Origin: Streptomyces sp. NBC_00448
GTDB lineage: Bacteria > Actinomycetota > Actinomycetes > Streptomycetales > Streptomycetaceae
Assembly (NCBI RefSeq): GCF_036014115.1
Contig: NZ_CP107913.1
Coordinates: forward strand, 8,884,501 to 8,948,500
Direction of reading: 5' to 3'
Length of the DNA: 64,000 nt
Shown in pieces: positions 25,610 through 35,520 of the stretch; position 1 is the first letter of the stretch; the number at the start of each line of letters is the position of its first letter. The notes under the pieces were generated by a model, which made no database searches, was not told the origin of the DNA, and worked only from the letters and a program-made list of their open reading frames with translations. A program made the translations under genes and the position numbers.

Positions 25610-25623
25610 CGTCATTCACTTCC

Positions 25624-25637
25624 TGACAACGTTGTCG
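25624..25637. promoter_or_regulatory. LacI-type operator (GH92 gene 1)
   Basis: TGACAACGTTGTCG, core GACAAC/GTTGTC perfectly palindromic with central CG as in LacI/GalR sites. It lies about 8 bases after the predicted start of transcription, a repressor roadblock position. The same palindrome recurs before the second GH92 gene. Confidence 0.75.
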
Positions 25638-25718
25638 GGTTCGGTCCCGTCGCCCCGCCCGCCGGGGGGAGAGGCCGTTCCCCTGCCGATCACCCGTACT
25701 CCACGAAGGGCAGGATTG

Positions 25719-28700
25719 GTGCCAGACTCAACCCCGCACCGGACGGTCGGAACCCGCCGCAGGCGCAGAGCCGTCTGCGCGCTGGCCGCGGCGACCGCAC
25801 TCCTCGGGCTCGGCCTCGGCGCCGGGACCGCCGACGCGGCGCCCTCGCACGGCGCGCCCGCCGACCCGGCCTCGGCCGTCAACCCGCTGATCGGAACGTC
25901 GAACGCGGGCAACACCTACCCCGGCTCCGTGGTGCCGTTCGGCATGCTCGCGTGGAGCCCGCAGAACTCGACGGGCAACCAGTTCTCCACGCCGGCGCCC
26001 GGCGGCTACCGCTACGACGCCACGAAGATCCGCGGCTTCAGCCTGACCCACCTCAACGGCGTGGGCTGCTCCGGCGCGAACGGGGACATCCCGATCATGC
26101 CGTACGTCGGCGACGTCGACTCCTCGCCGAGCGCGGACACCAAGGACGCCACCTACGCGAGCACCTTCAGCCACGCGAACGAGACCGCGTCGCCCGGCTA
26201 CTACAAGGTCGGCCTGGACAGCGGCGCGAGCGCCGAGCTGACCAGCACCGCCCGTACCGGCACGGGGGAGTTCGGCTTCCCGGCGGACAAGCCCGCGAGC
26301 ATGCTGCTGCGCACCTCCAACTCCGAGAGCGGCAGCAGCGCGGCCGACGTCCACGTGGACGCCGCGACCCGGACCGTCACCGGCTCGGTGAGCGCGGGCA
26401 ACTTCTGCGGCCCGCAGAGCGCGAACAACCGGCACGACCTGTACACCCTGTACTTCACCGCGCACTTCGACCAGCCGTTCGCGAAGGTCGGCACCTGGAC
26501 CGACGACACGCTGAAGCCCGGCTCCACCTCGGCCTCCGGCGGCACCGGCTACAACTCCAGCGGCAACCCGACCGCGGGCAAGGGCTCCGGCGCCTACGTC
26601 ACCTTCGCCCAGGGCACGAAGAACGTGCAGGCCAAGGTCGCGATCTCGTACGTCAGCGCCGCGAACGCCGAGGCGAACCTGCGCGCGGAGAACCCGGCGG
26701 GCAAGTCCTTCGCCGCGGTCCACGCCCAGGCGGTCGCCGCGTGGAACACCGCGCTGCGCAAGGTCCAGGTCTCCGGCGGCAGTTCCGACCAGACCAGCAC
26801 CTTCTACACCGCGCTCTACCACTCGATGCTGGAGCCGACGCTCACCAACGACGCCAACGGGCAGTACCTCGGCGGCGACCGCAAGGTCCACCGGCTCTCC
26901 CGCGGCCAGCACGCGCAGTACGGCACCTTCTCCGGCTGGGACCAGTACCGCGCCCAGGTGCAGCTGTTGACGCTGCTCCAGCCCAAGGTCGGCAGCGACT
27001 ACGCCCAGTCGCTGTTCAACTACGCGAACCAGCGCGGCGGTGAATGGGACCGCTGGCTGCTGGAGAACGGCAAGACCAGCGTCATGTCCGGCGACCCCTC
27101 CGACGCGGCGCTCGCCGGGATCTACGCCTTCGGCGGCACCGACTTCGACGTCAAGGGCGCCCTCGCCTCGCTGGTCAAGGCCGCCACCGTGCCGACCGCG
27201 AACGACTCCGACAGCTCCGGCTGCAACGTCGAGTGCGTCGGCCAGCGCCCCGCGCTGGACCAGTACAAGGCGCTCGGTTACGTGCCGGCCGACAACTGCC
27301 ACTGCTGGGGCGGCGCCGCCGAGACGTTGGAGGACGCCGCGGCCGACTTCGGCATCTCGCAGCTGGCCGGCCAGCTCGGCGACCGCTCCGACGCGCAGAA
27401 GTTCGCGCAGCGCAGCGGCAGTTGGAGCAACGTCTTCGACCCGAACGCCACCACGCAGGGCGGTTGGATGCGCAACCGCAACTCCGACGGCTCCTGGGCC
27501 GGCACCAACTTCAGCCCCGCCACCGGCGACGGCTTCGTGGAGGGCACCAGCTCGCAGTACAGCTGGATGGTCTACTCCGACATCGCCGGCCTCGCCCAGG
27601 CGATGGGCGGGAACAAGGCGGCCATCGAACGCCTCGACGCCTTCTTCCACGACGCCGACGGCAGCTTCGACTTCACCGCCGACGACCCGACGAAGAACGA
27701 CCCGACCAACGAGCCCGACATCAACGCGGCCTACCTGTACGACTACTTCGGCGCGCCCTACAAGACGCAGGAGACCACCCGCGCCGAGACCGACACGCTG
27801 TGGACGAACACCCCCGGCGGCATCCCCGGCAACGACGACGCGGGCACCATGTCGTCCTGGTACGTCTTCTCCGCGCTCGGCCTGTACCCGCAGGTCCCCA
27901 GCCGGGCCGACCTGGTGCTCACCGCGCCGGTCTTCCCGCACGCGGTGATCCACACCGGCCTGGGCCGGACCATCACGGTCAACGCGCCGCAGACCTCGGC
28001 GAAGAACGTCTACATCCAGAGCCTGCGCACCAACGGCAGGAGCTCCGACCAGCCCTGGGTCCCCGCCTCCTTCGTCACCCACGGCGGCACCCTGGACTAC
28101 ACCCTGGGCAGCACCCCGAACACCAAGTGGGGCAGTGCCGCCAAGGACGCGCCGCCGTCCTACCGCGACGGTGAGGCGCCGTTCTTCGCCAGCACCGCGC
28201 CCGGGGCGGTCAAGGCCGAGCCCGGCACGTCGGCGGACAGCACGCTGAGCGTCTCGACGATCCGCGACAGCCGCCAGGACGTGCGCTGGTCGGCCGACGT
28301 GCCGGACGGCATCACGCTCACCCCGGCGAGCGGGCGGATCGGCCTGTCCGCGAACGGCACCGCCACCGCGAAGCTGTCGGTCTCGGTCGCCGCGGGCACC
28401 AAGCCGGGCGTCTACGCCGTCCCGATCACCCTGACCTCCTCGGCTGCCGGCTCCGGCAGCACCCCCGCCCCCAAGGCGTGGCTGTCGGTGACGGTCGGGG
28501 TGAAGGGCAGCATCAGCTGGTACGTCAACAACCGCGGCATATCGGCCGACGACGACAACCCGGCGGCCGACTTCGACGGCGGCGGCTGGAGTTACTCGGC
28601 GAAGGCGCTGGCCGCGGCCGGCGTCACCCCGGGCGGCACCGTCTCGGCGGGCGGCTTCGACTTCACCTGGCCGCAGGTGACGCCGGGCGCCCCCGACAAC

Positions 28701-29087
28701 ATCCAGGTCGGCGGCGGTGACCAGGTGCTCGACGTCTCCAAGACCGCGGCGGGCGCCACCCGGCTCAGCCTGCTGGGCAGCGCCGACGACGGCCCCACCA
28801 GCGGCACGGCCACCCTCACCTACACCGACGGCACCACCCAGCAGGCCGACATCGGCTTCAGCGACTGGACCCTCGGCGGCGGCGGTGACCAGCCCTCCTT
28901 CGGCAACGTCACGGCGGTGCACACCACGTACCGCGACGTCATGGGCAGCAGCACCGACCCGGTGGGCACCGATGTCTTCGCGACCGCGGCCATCACCCTC
29001 CAGGCGGGCAAGCAGCTCGCCTCGGTGACGCTGCCGGCCACCACCACGGGAGGCGACATGCACGTCTTCGCGGTGGCGACGGCGTGA
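25719..29087 (+). CDS. Secreted GH92 alpha-mannosidase (1)
   Basis: 1122 residues. Signal peptide with Arg run and hydrophobic core ending TADA-APSHG (about residue 43). The GH92 N-domain starts VNPLIGTSNAGNTYPGSVVPFGM, the family hallmark; the (alpha/alpha)6 domain carries VEGTSSQYSW (probable general acid Glu near 608) and GNDDAGTMSSWYVFSALG near 704-721 (calcium/base region). GH92 enzymes are calcium-dependent exo-mannosidases cleaving alpha-1,2/1,3/1,4/1,6 or phosphate-capped mannose. The last 350 residues hold an Ig-like NEW3-type domain and a beta-sandwich of unknown function (DFDGGGWSYS). GTG at 25719 follows AAGGGCAGGA; the frame upstream to 25554 is judged non-coding. Confidence 0.93.
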   Translation: MPDSTPHRTVGTRRRRRAVCALAAATALLGLGLGAGTADAAPSHGAPADPASAVNPLIGTSNAGNTYPGSVVPFGMLAWSPQNSTGNQFSTPAPGGYRYDATKIRGFSLTHLNGVGCSGANGDIPIMPYVGDVDSSPSADTKDATYASTFSHANETASPGYYKVGLDSGASAELTSTARTGTGEFGFPADKPASMLLRTSNSESGSSAADVHVDAATRTVTGSVSAGNFCGPQSANNRHDLYTLYFTAHFDQPFAKVGTWTDDTLKPGSTSASGGTGYNSSGNPTAGKGSGAYVTFAQGTKNVQAKVAISYVSAANAEANLRAENPAGKSFAAVHAQAVAAWNTALRKVQVSGGSSDQTSTFYTALYHSMLEPTLTNDANGQYLGGDRKVHRLSRGQHAQYGTFSGWDQYRAQVQLLTLLQPKVGSDYAQSLFNYANQRGGEWDRWLLENGKTSVMSGDPSDAALAGIYAFGGTDFDVKGALASLVKAATVPTANDSDSSGCNVECVGQRPALDQYKALGYVPADNCHCWGGAAETLEDAAADFGISQLAGQLGDRSDAQKFAQRSGSWSNVFDPNATTQGGWMRNRNSDGSWAGTNFSPATGDGFVEGTSSQYSWMVYSDIAGLAQAMGGNKAAIERLDAFFHDADGSFDFTADDPTKNDPTNEPDINAAYLYDYFGAPYKTQETTRAETDTLWTNTPGGIPGNDDAGTMSSWYVFSALGLYPQVPSRADLVLTAPVFPHAVIHTGLGRTITVNAPQTSAKNVYIQSLRTNGRSSDQPWVPASFVTHGGTLDYTLGSTPNTKWGSAAKDAPPSYRDGEAPFFASTAPGAVKAEPGTSADSTLSVSTIRDSRQDVRWSADVPDGITLTPASGRIGLSANGTATAKLSVSVAAGTKPGVYAVPITLTSSAAGSGSTPAPKAWLSVTVGVKGSISWYVNNRGISADDDNPAADFDGGGWSYSAKALAAAGVTPGGTVSAGGFDFTWPQVTPGAPDNIQVGGGDQVLDVSKTAAGATRLSLLGSADDGPTSGTATLTYTDGTTQQADIGFSDWTLGGGGDQPSFGNVTAVHTTYRDVMGSSTDPVGTDVFATAAITLQAGKQLASVTLPATTTGGDMHVFAVATA

Positions 29088-29095
29088 CCGACGGC

Positions 29096-29146
29096 GCGGG
29101 CGGCCGTCCCCGGACCGAGCACGCGGGTCCGGGGGCGGCCGCCCGC
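29096..29146. terminator. Long bidirectional terminator
   Basis: About 20-bp stem: GCGGGCGGCCG then TCCCCGGACC pairs with GGTCCGGGGGCGGCCGCCCGC across a short loop, one mismatch. It ends the GH92 gene and the convergent rhamnosidase-like gene. Confidence 0.78.
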
Positions 29147-29152
29147 GCCCGC

Positions 29153-31801
29153 TCAGCCGGCCGGGCGGACGGACACCGTGCGGGTCCCGGCGGTCAGCCC
29201 GTCGAGCAGCACGCACCCGTCCTGGGCCCGGGCGGCGTACGCCTTGGCCTTCCTTCCGTTCCACGCGAGCTTGCCGTCGACGTGCACCGTGACGTGGTGT
29301 CCGTCGGTGGGCAGGGCGACGCTGCCCCGGGTGCCACGCGGCACCCGGACGGTCAGGGCGAACGTGCCCCGGCCGGGATGGTGCCAGTCCACCCCGAGCG
29401 GGCCGCGCGGGGTGGGCACCTGGCCGCGCGCCCAGGCGACCGAGCCGGGGCGGGGGCGCACCGACCAGGTGGTGAAGCCCGGCGCGGTCGGCCGGACGCC
29501 GAGCAACTCGTTGGTGAGCGCCGGCACCACGCCGGTCGACCAGCCGTGCGCCATGCTGGTGTACGAGCCTTCGTACAGCGAGCCGTCGGGGCCGATCCCC
29601 TCCCAGCTGGTGATGCCCGGGTCGTGGGTGTCCATCCAGCCGTAGGTGCGGCGGATCTGGTCCAGCGCGGAGTCCTCCCGGCCGCTGCGGAAGCGGGCGA
29701 CCAGCTCCGGGTAGGAGGTGAAGGCGTAGACCCGCTGCGAGGCGCCGTCGAAGATGGTGTCGTTGTCCATGAAGGCGTTGCCGTACGGCAGTACCGTCGT
29801 GGCGTCCAGGTGGGCGAGGGCGGACGCGGCCCGGGTGGCGTCGGCCACGCCGGCGGTGATCGCGATCGCGTTGCCGTCCTGGGCGTGCCGGGCCGGGCCG
29901 CTGGAGGAGTCCAGGTAGGCGCCGGCGGCCGCGTCCCACAGATGGGCGTTGACGGCGGCGGCGACCGTGGTCGCCCGGTCCGTCCAGCGGCCGGCGTCGG
30001 CGGAGTTGCCCAGGTACGTCGCGATCGAGGCGGCGTCGGTGAGGGCCTGCACGTAGTTGGCGTTGTAGTAGGTGATCTGCCCGGTGCGGCCGAGGAAGGC
30101 GTAGTCGCCGTACCCCGACGTGCCGTTGAGCCCCTTGCTGAGCAGACCGTCCCCGTCGGTCACCGACGGGTACCAGGAGTCGAGCACCTTCGTCAGGTGC
30201 GGGTAGTAGCCGGTGGCGTAGGCGCGGTCGCCGGTGTGCAGGACGTAGTCCCAGCTGCAGGTCACCCACCACAGCGGATAGTCGAACAGCGGCAGGGTGT
30301 AGCCGTTGATCGACGCGGGCGGTATCCAGCCGTCGGAGCGCTGGTGGTCGGCGAGGTCGGCGAGCACGTTGCGGGCGGCCGCGGCCGCGTCGTCGTGGGT
30401 GAGGTACAGGGTGCGGGCGGACACCGCCAGGTCGCCGACGTACGGGTCCCGGTCGCGCTTGGCGCCGTCCTGGAGGACCAGCTTGCCGTCCAGGGAGGGG
30501 CTGTCGGCGCCGCGGGGGTCGATGTCGTCGGACCGGAAGGTGTCGGTGACCAGCTCGTTGGTGTACGCGGCGCCGTACCAGTAGCGGTTGAGGTCGTCGT
30601 CGGCGCTGAGGAACCAGCCGGTGTAGGAGTCCGGGGTGCCGAGGTAGGCGGTGAACTCCAGCCACACCGCGTCGATCGACACCTCGCCCCAGGGCTGGGC
30701 GGCCGGCGCGTCGGAGGCGAGCGCGTCCAGGCTGATCTGCAGGTAGCGGAAGCCGTGCAGGCCGTCGGCGTAGACCTGGGTGCCGCTCTGGTAGCCCTTG
30801 GTGTCCTTCCAGTCGGCGCCGCCGGCCGGCACCGCGAACTGGTCGGTGCCCTGGGAGGGCACCCCGGACTGGTCGGCCCGGGTGAAGTCGCTGCGGTCGG
30901 TGAGGAACTGGACGGTCTCGGAGAACGCCAGCCGCACGCCGGGGGAGTTGCCCGAGGCGGAGGTGAAGGTGACGTGCGGGTAGCCCACCACGACCTTGCC
31001 GAAGTCGATCACCACCCGCGGGATGTCGTCGTCGGCCAGCAGCCCCGGGTACACCTCGTTGATCCGGGTGAACTCGCCCTGGGGCGTGCTCTGGTCGGCG
31101 GTGACGTTGATCCGCACCTGCGTGGTGGAGACCGTCGCGGCGAAGGGCACGGCCCGCCGCACGGACGTGTTGCCGGTGACGGTGGCGGCGGTCCGCCAGG
31201 CCGCGCCGTCCCAGGTCTCGACGGTGAAGTCGGCCGGCACGCCGTCGGAGTTGGACAGCAGCGTGATGCCCGGCAGGGACAGCGGCGCGGCCGTGGTGAC
31301 GGTCAGGGTGTCCGGGTAGGCCGCGATCGTGTCGTCGTTCCAGAAGGTGCCGGGGTCGCCGTCGATCGCGTTGCCGGCGTCGTAGGTGCGCGGCTGCCCG
31401 TCGTCGCCGCCGTTGGGCGCGTGCGAGGACGAGGCGGTCGCCGTGGTGCCGTCCGGCCAGCGCGGCGGCTGCGCCGGCTGCGGGCGGCTCAGCACGGTGA
31501 CGCCGCCGCCCGGCGCCAGCAGCGCCTGCGGGTCGGTGACCGAGCCGCTGCTGCGCAGCACGCTCACCGGCCGTACGGTCCGGCTGGACGGGCCCTGGAC
31601 GTACTTCTGCCAGTCGCCGGTGTCGTGCGGGGCCGGGGCGCCGGCCGGGCCGCGGTGGGCGCTGTCCGCGGCGGCGGTGCCGGCGGAGCCGAAGGTGAGC
31701 CCGGCGGCGGCCAGCGCGGCGCCGCCGAGCCCGGCCTTCATGACGGTGCGGCGCTGCGGTCCGGGCGGGCGGGGGCCTTCTCCCGCAGGGGTGTTGGGCA
31801 T
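29153..31801 (-). CDS. Tat-exported alpha-L-rhamnosidase-like glycoside hydrolase (GH78 type)
   Basis: 882 residues. Twin-arginine signal (RRTVMKAGLGGAALAAAG near residues 17-34). An F5/8C-like carbohydrate-binding region (NAIDGDPGTFWNDDT near 130) is followed by beta-sandwich domains and an (alpha/alpha)6 barrel with the segment DGAKRDRDPYVGDLAV near residues 443-458, the motif area that carries catalytic carboxylates in rhamnosidase-like enzymes, and a C-terminal beta-sandwich (PGSVAWARGQVPTPRGPLGV). It probably removes alpha-L-rhamnose or a related terminal sugar; exact specificity is uncertain. ATG at 31801 has GGAG 9 bases upstream, and a LacI-type palindrome lies 29 bases above it. Confidence 0.82.
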   Translation of the reverse strand: MPNTPAGEGPRPPGPQRRTVMKAGLGGAALAAAGLTFGSAGTAAADSAHRGPAGAPAPHDTGDWQKYVQGPSSRTVRPVSVLRSSGSVTDPQALLAPGGGVTVLSRPQPAQPPRWPDGTTATASSSHAPNGGDDGQPRTYDAGNAIDGDPGTFWNDDTIAAYPDTLTVTTAAPLSLPGITLLSNSDGVPADFTVETWDGAAWRTAATVTGNTSVRRAVPFAATVSTTQVRINVTADQSTPQGEFTRINEVYPGLLADDDIPRVVIDFGKVVVGYPHVTFTSASGNSPGVRLAFSETVQFLTDRSDFTRADQSGVPSQGTDQFAVPAGGADWKDTKGYQSGTQVYADGLHGFRYLQISLDALASDAPAAQPWGEVSIDAVWLEFTAYLGTPDSYTGWFLSADDDLNRYWYGAAYTNELVTDTFRSDDIDPRGADSPSLDGKLVLQDGAKRDRDPYVGDLAVSARTLYLTHDDAAAAARNVLADLADHQRSDGWIPPASINGYTLPLFDYPLWWVTCSWDYVLHTGDRAYATGYYPHLTKVLDSWYPSVTDGDGLLSKGLNGTSGYGDYAFLGRTGQITYYNANYVQALTDAASIATYLGNSADAGRWTDRATTVAAAVNAHLWDAAAGAYLDSSSGPARHAQDGNAIAITAGVADATRAASALAHLDATTVLPYGNAFMDNDTIFDGASQRVYAFTSYPELVARFRSGREDSALDQIRRTYGWMDTHDPGITSWEGIGPDGSLYEGSYTSMAHGWSTGVVPALTNELLGVRPTAPGFTTWSVRPRPGSVAWARGQVPTPRGPLGVDWHHPGRGTFALTVRVPRGTRGSVALPTDGHHVTVHVDGKLAWNGRKAKAYAARAQDGCVLLDGLTAGTRTVSVRPAG

Positions 31802-31829
31802 GGGGGCGGCTCCAGACGGGAAGACGGTG

Positions 31830-31841
31830 TGAAACGTTTCA
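31830..31841. promoter_or_regulatory. LacI-type operator (rhamnosidase-like gene)
   Basis: TGAAACGTTTCA, a perfect 12-base palindrome with central CG, 29 bases upstream of the minus-strand start. It differs from the TGACAACGTTGTCA sites, so a second LacI-family repressor may act here. Confidence 0.68.
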
Positions 31842-32090
31842 ATGGTGGAGTGCGGCTTGAGGCTACAAGCACATCCGAGCTCCGTCCAGGTGTCGCGCCG
31901 GGCGAGCCTTCGCGGCCCGCCGGGGGTGCGCCGAAGCTTGAATCGATACGGACGCGGCAGCGCCGGACGGCTTCTGATCATCCGTCAGGCGCCGAACGCT
32001 TGACGCCGGGGCCCTTCGTCGTCAGGATTCCTGTCATTCTTGGCATGTCCCACGCCCCGGATTCCATCAGGCCCGGCCTGTATGGAGAGC

Positions 32091-32104
32091 TGACAACGTT
32101 GTCA
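32091..32104. promoter_or_regulatory. LacI-type operator (GH92 gene 2)
   Basis: TGACAACGTTGTCA, a perfect 14-base palindrome, only 17 bases before the start codon. A possible promoter (TTGGCA at 32040, TTCCAT at 32062, spacing 16) would place the operator just downstream of the transcript start, as at the first GH92 gene. Confidence 0.78.
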
Positions 32105-32121
32105 ACGAAGTGGAGTACACG

Positions 32122-35100
32122 ATGACCCGACGGACGCGGCTGCGAAGAGCGGCCACCGCGGCAGTGGTCGCGCTCGCCGCGGCCTGCGCGGCGGCACTGC
32201 CGGCGCAAGCCGCCTCGGCCGGCACGGCGAGCGCGGGCGGGGACCTGACCCACCTGGTGAACCCGTTCATCGGGACCCAGGACGACGGCAACACCTACCC
32301 CGGCGCCGCCGTGCCCTTCGGCATGGTCCAACTCTCCCCGGACACCGGCCACAACACCGGCTACGACTACAACCAGGACCACATCCTCGGCTTCAGCTCG
32401 GTGCACCTGTCCGGCGTCGGCTGCGGCCTCGGCGGGGACCTGCCGGTGCTGCCCACCACCGGCGACATCACCAGCACCGACGACGCGCAGTACGCGGCGC
32501 CGTACAGCCACGACGACGAGAGCGCGTCGCCCGGGTCGTACCAGGTGAAGCTCGGCACCGGCATCACCGCCGAGCTGACCGCGACCGCGCGCACCGGCTG
32601 GCAGCGCTACACCTTCCCCGCGACCGACAAGGCCAATGTCCTGCTCAACAGCGGCCAGGCGCTGCACAAGGTGACCAGCAGCACCGTGACCGTCGTGGAC
32701 GACCGCACCGTGCTCACCGCGATCACCGGCAGCGGCTTCTGCCAGGACACCAAGCCGTACACGCTCTACACCGAGACCCGCTTCGACCGGCCGTTCGCCT
32801 CCTACGGCACCTGGAACGGCGGCACCGTCACCGCGGGCAGCGCCACGTCCACCTCCACCGGACGCGGCGGCGCCTACGTGCGGTTCGACACCACCAAGGA
32901 CCGCGCCGTCACCGCCGTGACCTCGCTGTCGTGGACCGGCCCGGCCGGCGCCGCGAAGAACCTCGCCGCGGAGGGGCGCGGCAGCTTCGACCGGACCCGC
33001 GCCGCCGCCAAGCAGGCATGGCAGGACCGGCTCGCGCAGATACGGGTGACCGGCGGCACCGACGAGCAGCAGCGCACCTTCTACTCGTCGCTGTACCGGT
33101 CCTTCCTCGCCCCGAACGTCGGCGACGACGTGGACGGCCGGTACACCGGCTGGGACGGCAAGGTGCACCCCGCGGACGGCATCACGTACTACCAGAACTG
33201 GTCGCTGTGGGACACCTACCGCACCCAGCAGCAACTGCTGTCGCTGCTGGCGCCGCGCGAGTCCCGGGACATGGCGCTGTCGCTGCTGCGGGTGGCCGAC
33301 GAGAGCGGGCAACTGCCGCGCTGGGGCTACGGCACCGTCGAGACCAACATCATGACCGGCGACCCGGTGACCCCGTTCCTGGTCGACGCCTACCGGCAGG
33401 GCCTGCTGAAGGGCCATGAGGAGGAGGCGTACCGGGTGCTGAAGCAGCACGTCGACCACGCGGCGCCCGCCTCCTCGCCGTCCGCCGACCGCCAGGCCGA
33501 CCCGGAGTACCTGGCGAACGGCTACGTGCCCTACGACCCGACCCGGCCGCAGACCAAGCCCGGTGACGACGACTACCAGCACGGGCCGTCCGCGACGCTG
33601 GAGTACGCGCTGGCCGACGCGGCGCTGGGCGGGATGGCGCGCGACCTGGGCCACCAGGCCGACGCCGCCACGTACCTGACCCGCGGCCAGAACTACCGCA
33701 GCATCCTCAACTCGGCCACCGGCTTCTTCCAGGCCCGCGACACCGACGGCGCGTTCGTCGGCCCGACCGACCCCGCCTCCAGCGTCGGCTTCCACGAGGG
33801 CACGTCCTGGCAGTACATGTGGCTGGTGCCGCAGGACCTGCCCGGCCTGCTCGACCAGATCGGCGGCACCTCCGCCGGGAACGCGCGGCTGGATTCCTTC
33901 TTCGCCTACGACCAGTTGCTCAAGGACCCGGCCGGCACCGCCCGGAACGTGTGGGTCAACGGCCCCTACTCGTACTACAACCAGGACAAGTACAACCCGC
34001 AGAACGAGCCCGACCTCAGCGCCCCGTACACGTACCTGTCCACCGGGCAGCCGTGGAAGACCACCGACGTGGTGCACGCCGCGCTGACGCTGTTCACCGA
34101 CGCGCCCAACGGGGTCACCGGCAACGACGACCTCGGCACGATGTCGGCCTGGCAGGTGCTGTCCGCGATCGGGATCTACCCGATGGCGCCCGGCACCGAC
34201 GAATGGGGCGTGTCCACGCCGCTGTTCAGCCGGGTGGACCTCAGCCTGGACCGGAAGTACTACCCGAGCGGCCGGCTGACCGTCACCGCGCCGGGCAGCA
34301 GCGACAGTGACCGCTACATCCAGTCCGCGCGCCTGGGCGGCAAGGCGCTCACCGACACCTACTTCACCACCGCCGACATCAAGGCGGGCAAGAACCTCGC
34401 GCTGACCCTCGGCACCTCGCCCTCGACCTGGGGCACCGCCAAGTCGGCCGCGCCGCCCGCCCTCGACCACGTGCCCGACAACCGTCGGCACACCGCCGCG
34501 GCCGCGAGCCCGGCCGCGCCCGGCATCCTCGCCGGGGCCAAGGCCACCGAGGTGGACGTGTCCGCGGTGCTCTCCGGGCCCGGCACGGTGTCCGGTTCGG
34601 TGGCGGCCTCCTCCGCCGGACCGCTGACCGTCGACCCGGCGCGGACCTCCTTCACCGTCGAGTCCAAGTCCCTGCCCGCCACCCACGTGGTGCCGCTGCA
34701 CGTCTCCGCCCCGGCGGGCACGCCCGACGGCACCTACCCGGTGACCGTCACGGTGAAGCAGGCCGGCGGGCCGACCGCGACCAGGACCGTACCGGTGTCG
34801 GTGACGACCGCGGGCTGCCAGGGCAGCAGCGGCTACTGCCCGCAGGACCTGTCCGGGCAGTACGACGTGGACGGGGTCAGCGCGGCGGGCGGCCCCGGCG
34901 CGGACTTCGACGGCACCGGCACCAGTTACCCCGCCGAGCAGATGCCGACGCCCGGCACCGGGGTGCTGGCCGGCCGCGCCTACGACTTCCCGGACACCGC
35001 GGGCACCGCGAAGAACTTCGTCACCGCCCACGGCCAGACCGTCTCCCTGGTGCCGCGCGCCTACTCGGGGCTCGACGTGCTGCTCTCCGCGCACGGCGGC

Positions 35101-35376
35101 GACGTCACCTCGACCGCGACGGTGCACTACACCGACGGCAGCAGCGCGCAGCTCGCGCTGAACGCCACGGACTGGGCGGCCGGTTCCCCGCGGCTCGGCG
35201 AGGACATCGCCGTGCACGCCGACAGCCGCTACAACAGCAGCGGCGCGCCGGACGGCGTCGCGGTCAACCTCTGGCACCTCTCCGTCCCGCTGGACAGCGG
35301 CAAGACCGCGCAGTCCGTCACCCTTCCCGACAACACGAACCTGGCGCTGTACGCGATCAGCGGGCACAACGCCTGA
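32122..35376 (+). CDS. Secreted GH92 alpha-mannosidase (2)
   Basis: 1084 residues. Signal peptide LRRAATAAVVALAAACAAAL ending PAQA-A. The GH92 opening VNPFIGTQDDGNTYPGAAVPFGM and the acid motif HEGTSWQYMWLVPQD (Glu near 559) plus GNDDLGTMSAWQVLSAIG near 667-684 are complete. Compared with the first enzyme, the acid-site motif (HEGTSWQY) is closer to the consensus. C-terminal NEW3/Ig-like and beta-sandwich modules (ADFDGTGTSYPAEQM) resemble those of the first enzyme, so the pair may have arisen by duplication and then diverged. ATG at 32122 has GGAG upstream; GTG at 32110 is an alternative. Exo-mannosidase of secreted type. Confidence 0.94.
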   Translation: MTRRTRLRRAATAAVVALAAACAAALPAQAASAGTASAGGDLTHLVNPFIGTQDDGNTYPGAAVPFGMVQLSPDTGHNTGYDYNQDHILGFSSVHLSGVGCGLGGDLPVLPTTGDITSTDDAQYAAPYSHDDESASPGSYQVKLGTGITAELTATARTGWQRYTFPATDKANVLLNSGQALHKVTSSTVTVVDDRTVLTAITGSGFCQDTKPYTLYTETRFDRPFASYGTWNGGTVTAGSATSTSTGRGGAYVRFDTTKDRAVTAVTSLSWTGPAGAAKNLAAEGRGSFDRTRAAAKQAWQDRLAQIRVTGGTDEQQRTFYSSLYRSFLAPNVGDDVDGRYTGWDGKVHPADGITYYQNWSLWDTYRTQQQLLSLLAPRESRDMALSLLRVADESGQLPRWGYGTVETNIMTGDPVTPFLVDAYRQGLLKGHEEEAYRVLKQHVDHAAPASSPSADRQADPEYLANGYVPYDPTRPQTKPGDDDYQHGPSATLEYALADAALGGMARDLGHQADAATYLTRGQNYRSILNSATGFFQARDTDGAFVGPTDPASSVGFHEGTSWQYMWLVPQDLPGLLDQIGGTSAGNARLDSFFAYDQLLKDPAGTARNVWVNGPYSYYNQDKYNPQNEPDLSAPYTYLSTGQPWKTTDVVHAALTLFTDAPNGVTGNDDLGTMSAWQVLSAIGIYPMAPGTDEWGVSTPLFSRVDLSLDRKYYPSGRLTVTAPGSSDSDRYIQSARLGGKALTDTYFTTADIKAGKNLALTLGTSPSTWGTAKSAAPPALDHVPDNRRHTAAAASPAAPGILAGAKATEVDVSAVLSGPGTVSGSVAASSAGPLTVDPARTSFTVESKSLPATHVVPLHVSAPAGTPDGTYPVTVTVKQAGGPTATRTVPVSVTTAGCQGSSGYCPQDLSGQYDVDGVSAAGGPGADFDGTGTSYPAEQMPTPGTGVLAGRAYDFPDTAGTAKNFVTAHGQTVSLVPRAYSGLDVLLSAHGGDVTSTATVHYTDGSSAQLALNATDWAAGSPRLGEDIAVHADSRYNSSGAPDGVAVNLWHLSVPLDSGKTAQSVTLPDNTNLALYAISGHNA

Positions 35377-35433
35377 CCGCGGCCGATCGTCCCTGATCGC
35401 CGCCTGATCGCCCGTCCGACCGCCGCATACCTG

Positions 35434-35482
35434 CCGGTGCCCCGCCCGCCCGCGACCCCCGTGCAAGCGGGCGGGGCACCGG
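35434..35482. terminator. Hairpin between GH92 genes 2 and 3
   Basis: Perfect 16-bp stem CCGGTGCCCCGCCCGC/GCGGGCGGGGCACCGG with a 17-base loop, 57 bases after gene 2 and 38 before gene 3. Either a terminator, with gene 3 expressed separately, or a structure that lowers read-through. No separate promoter could be identified between the hairpin and the start. Confidence 0.6.
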
Positions 35483-35520
35483 TCAGTACCTGGAGCCGTC
35501 ACCAGAAAGGCAGCACCTCC

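Noticed and set aside
25728..30665. Minus-strand open frame of 1645 codons across GH92 gene 1 and its neighbour
   Set aside because: Arg/Gly/His/Val-rich composition with no domain; arises because high-GC coding DNA leaves antisense frames open. GH92 on the other strand has clear family motifs.
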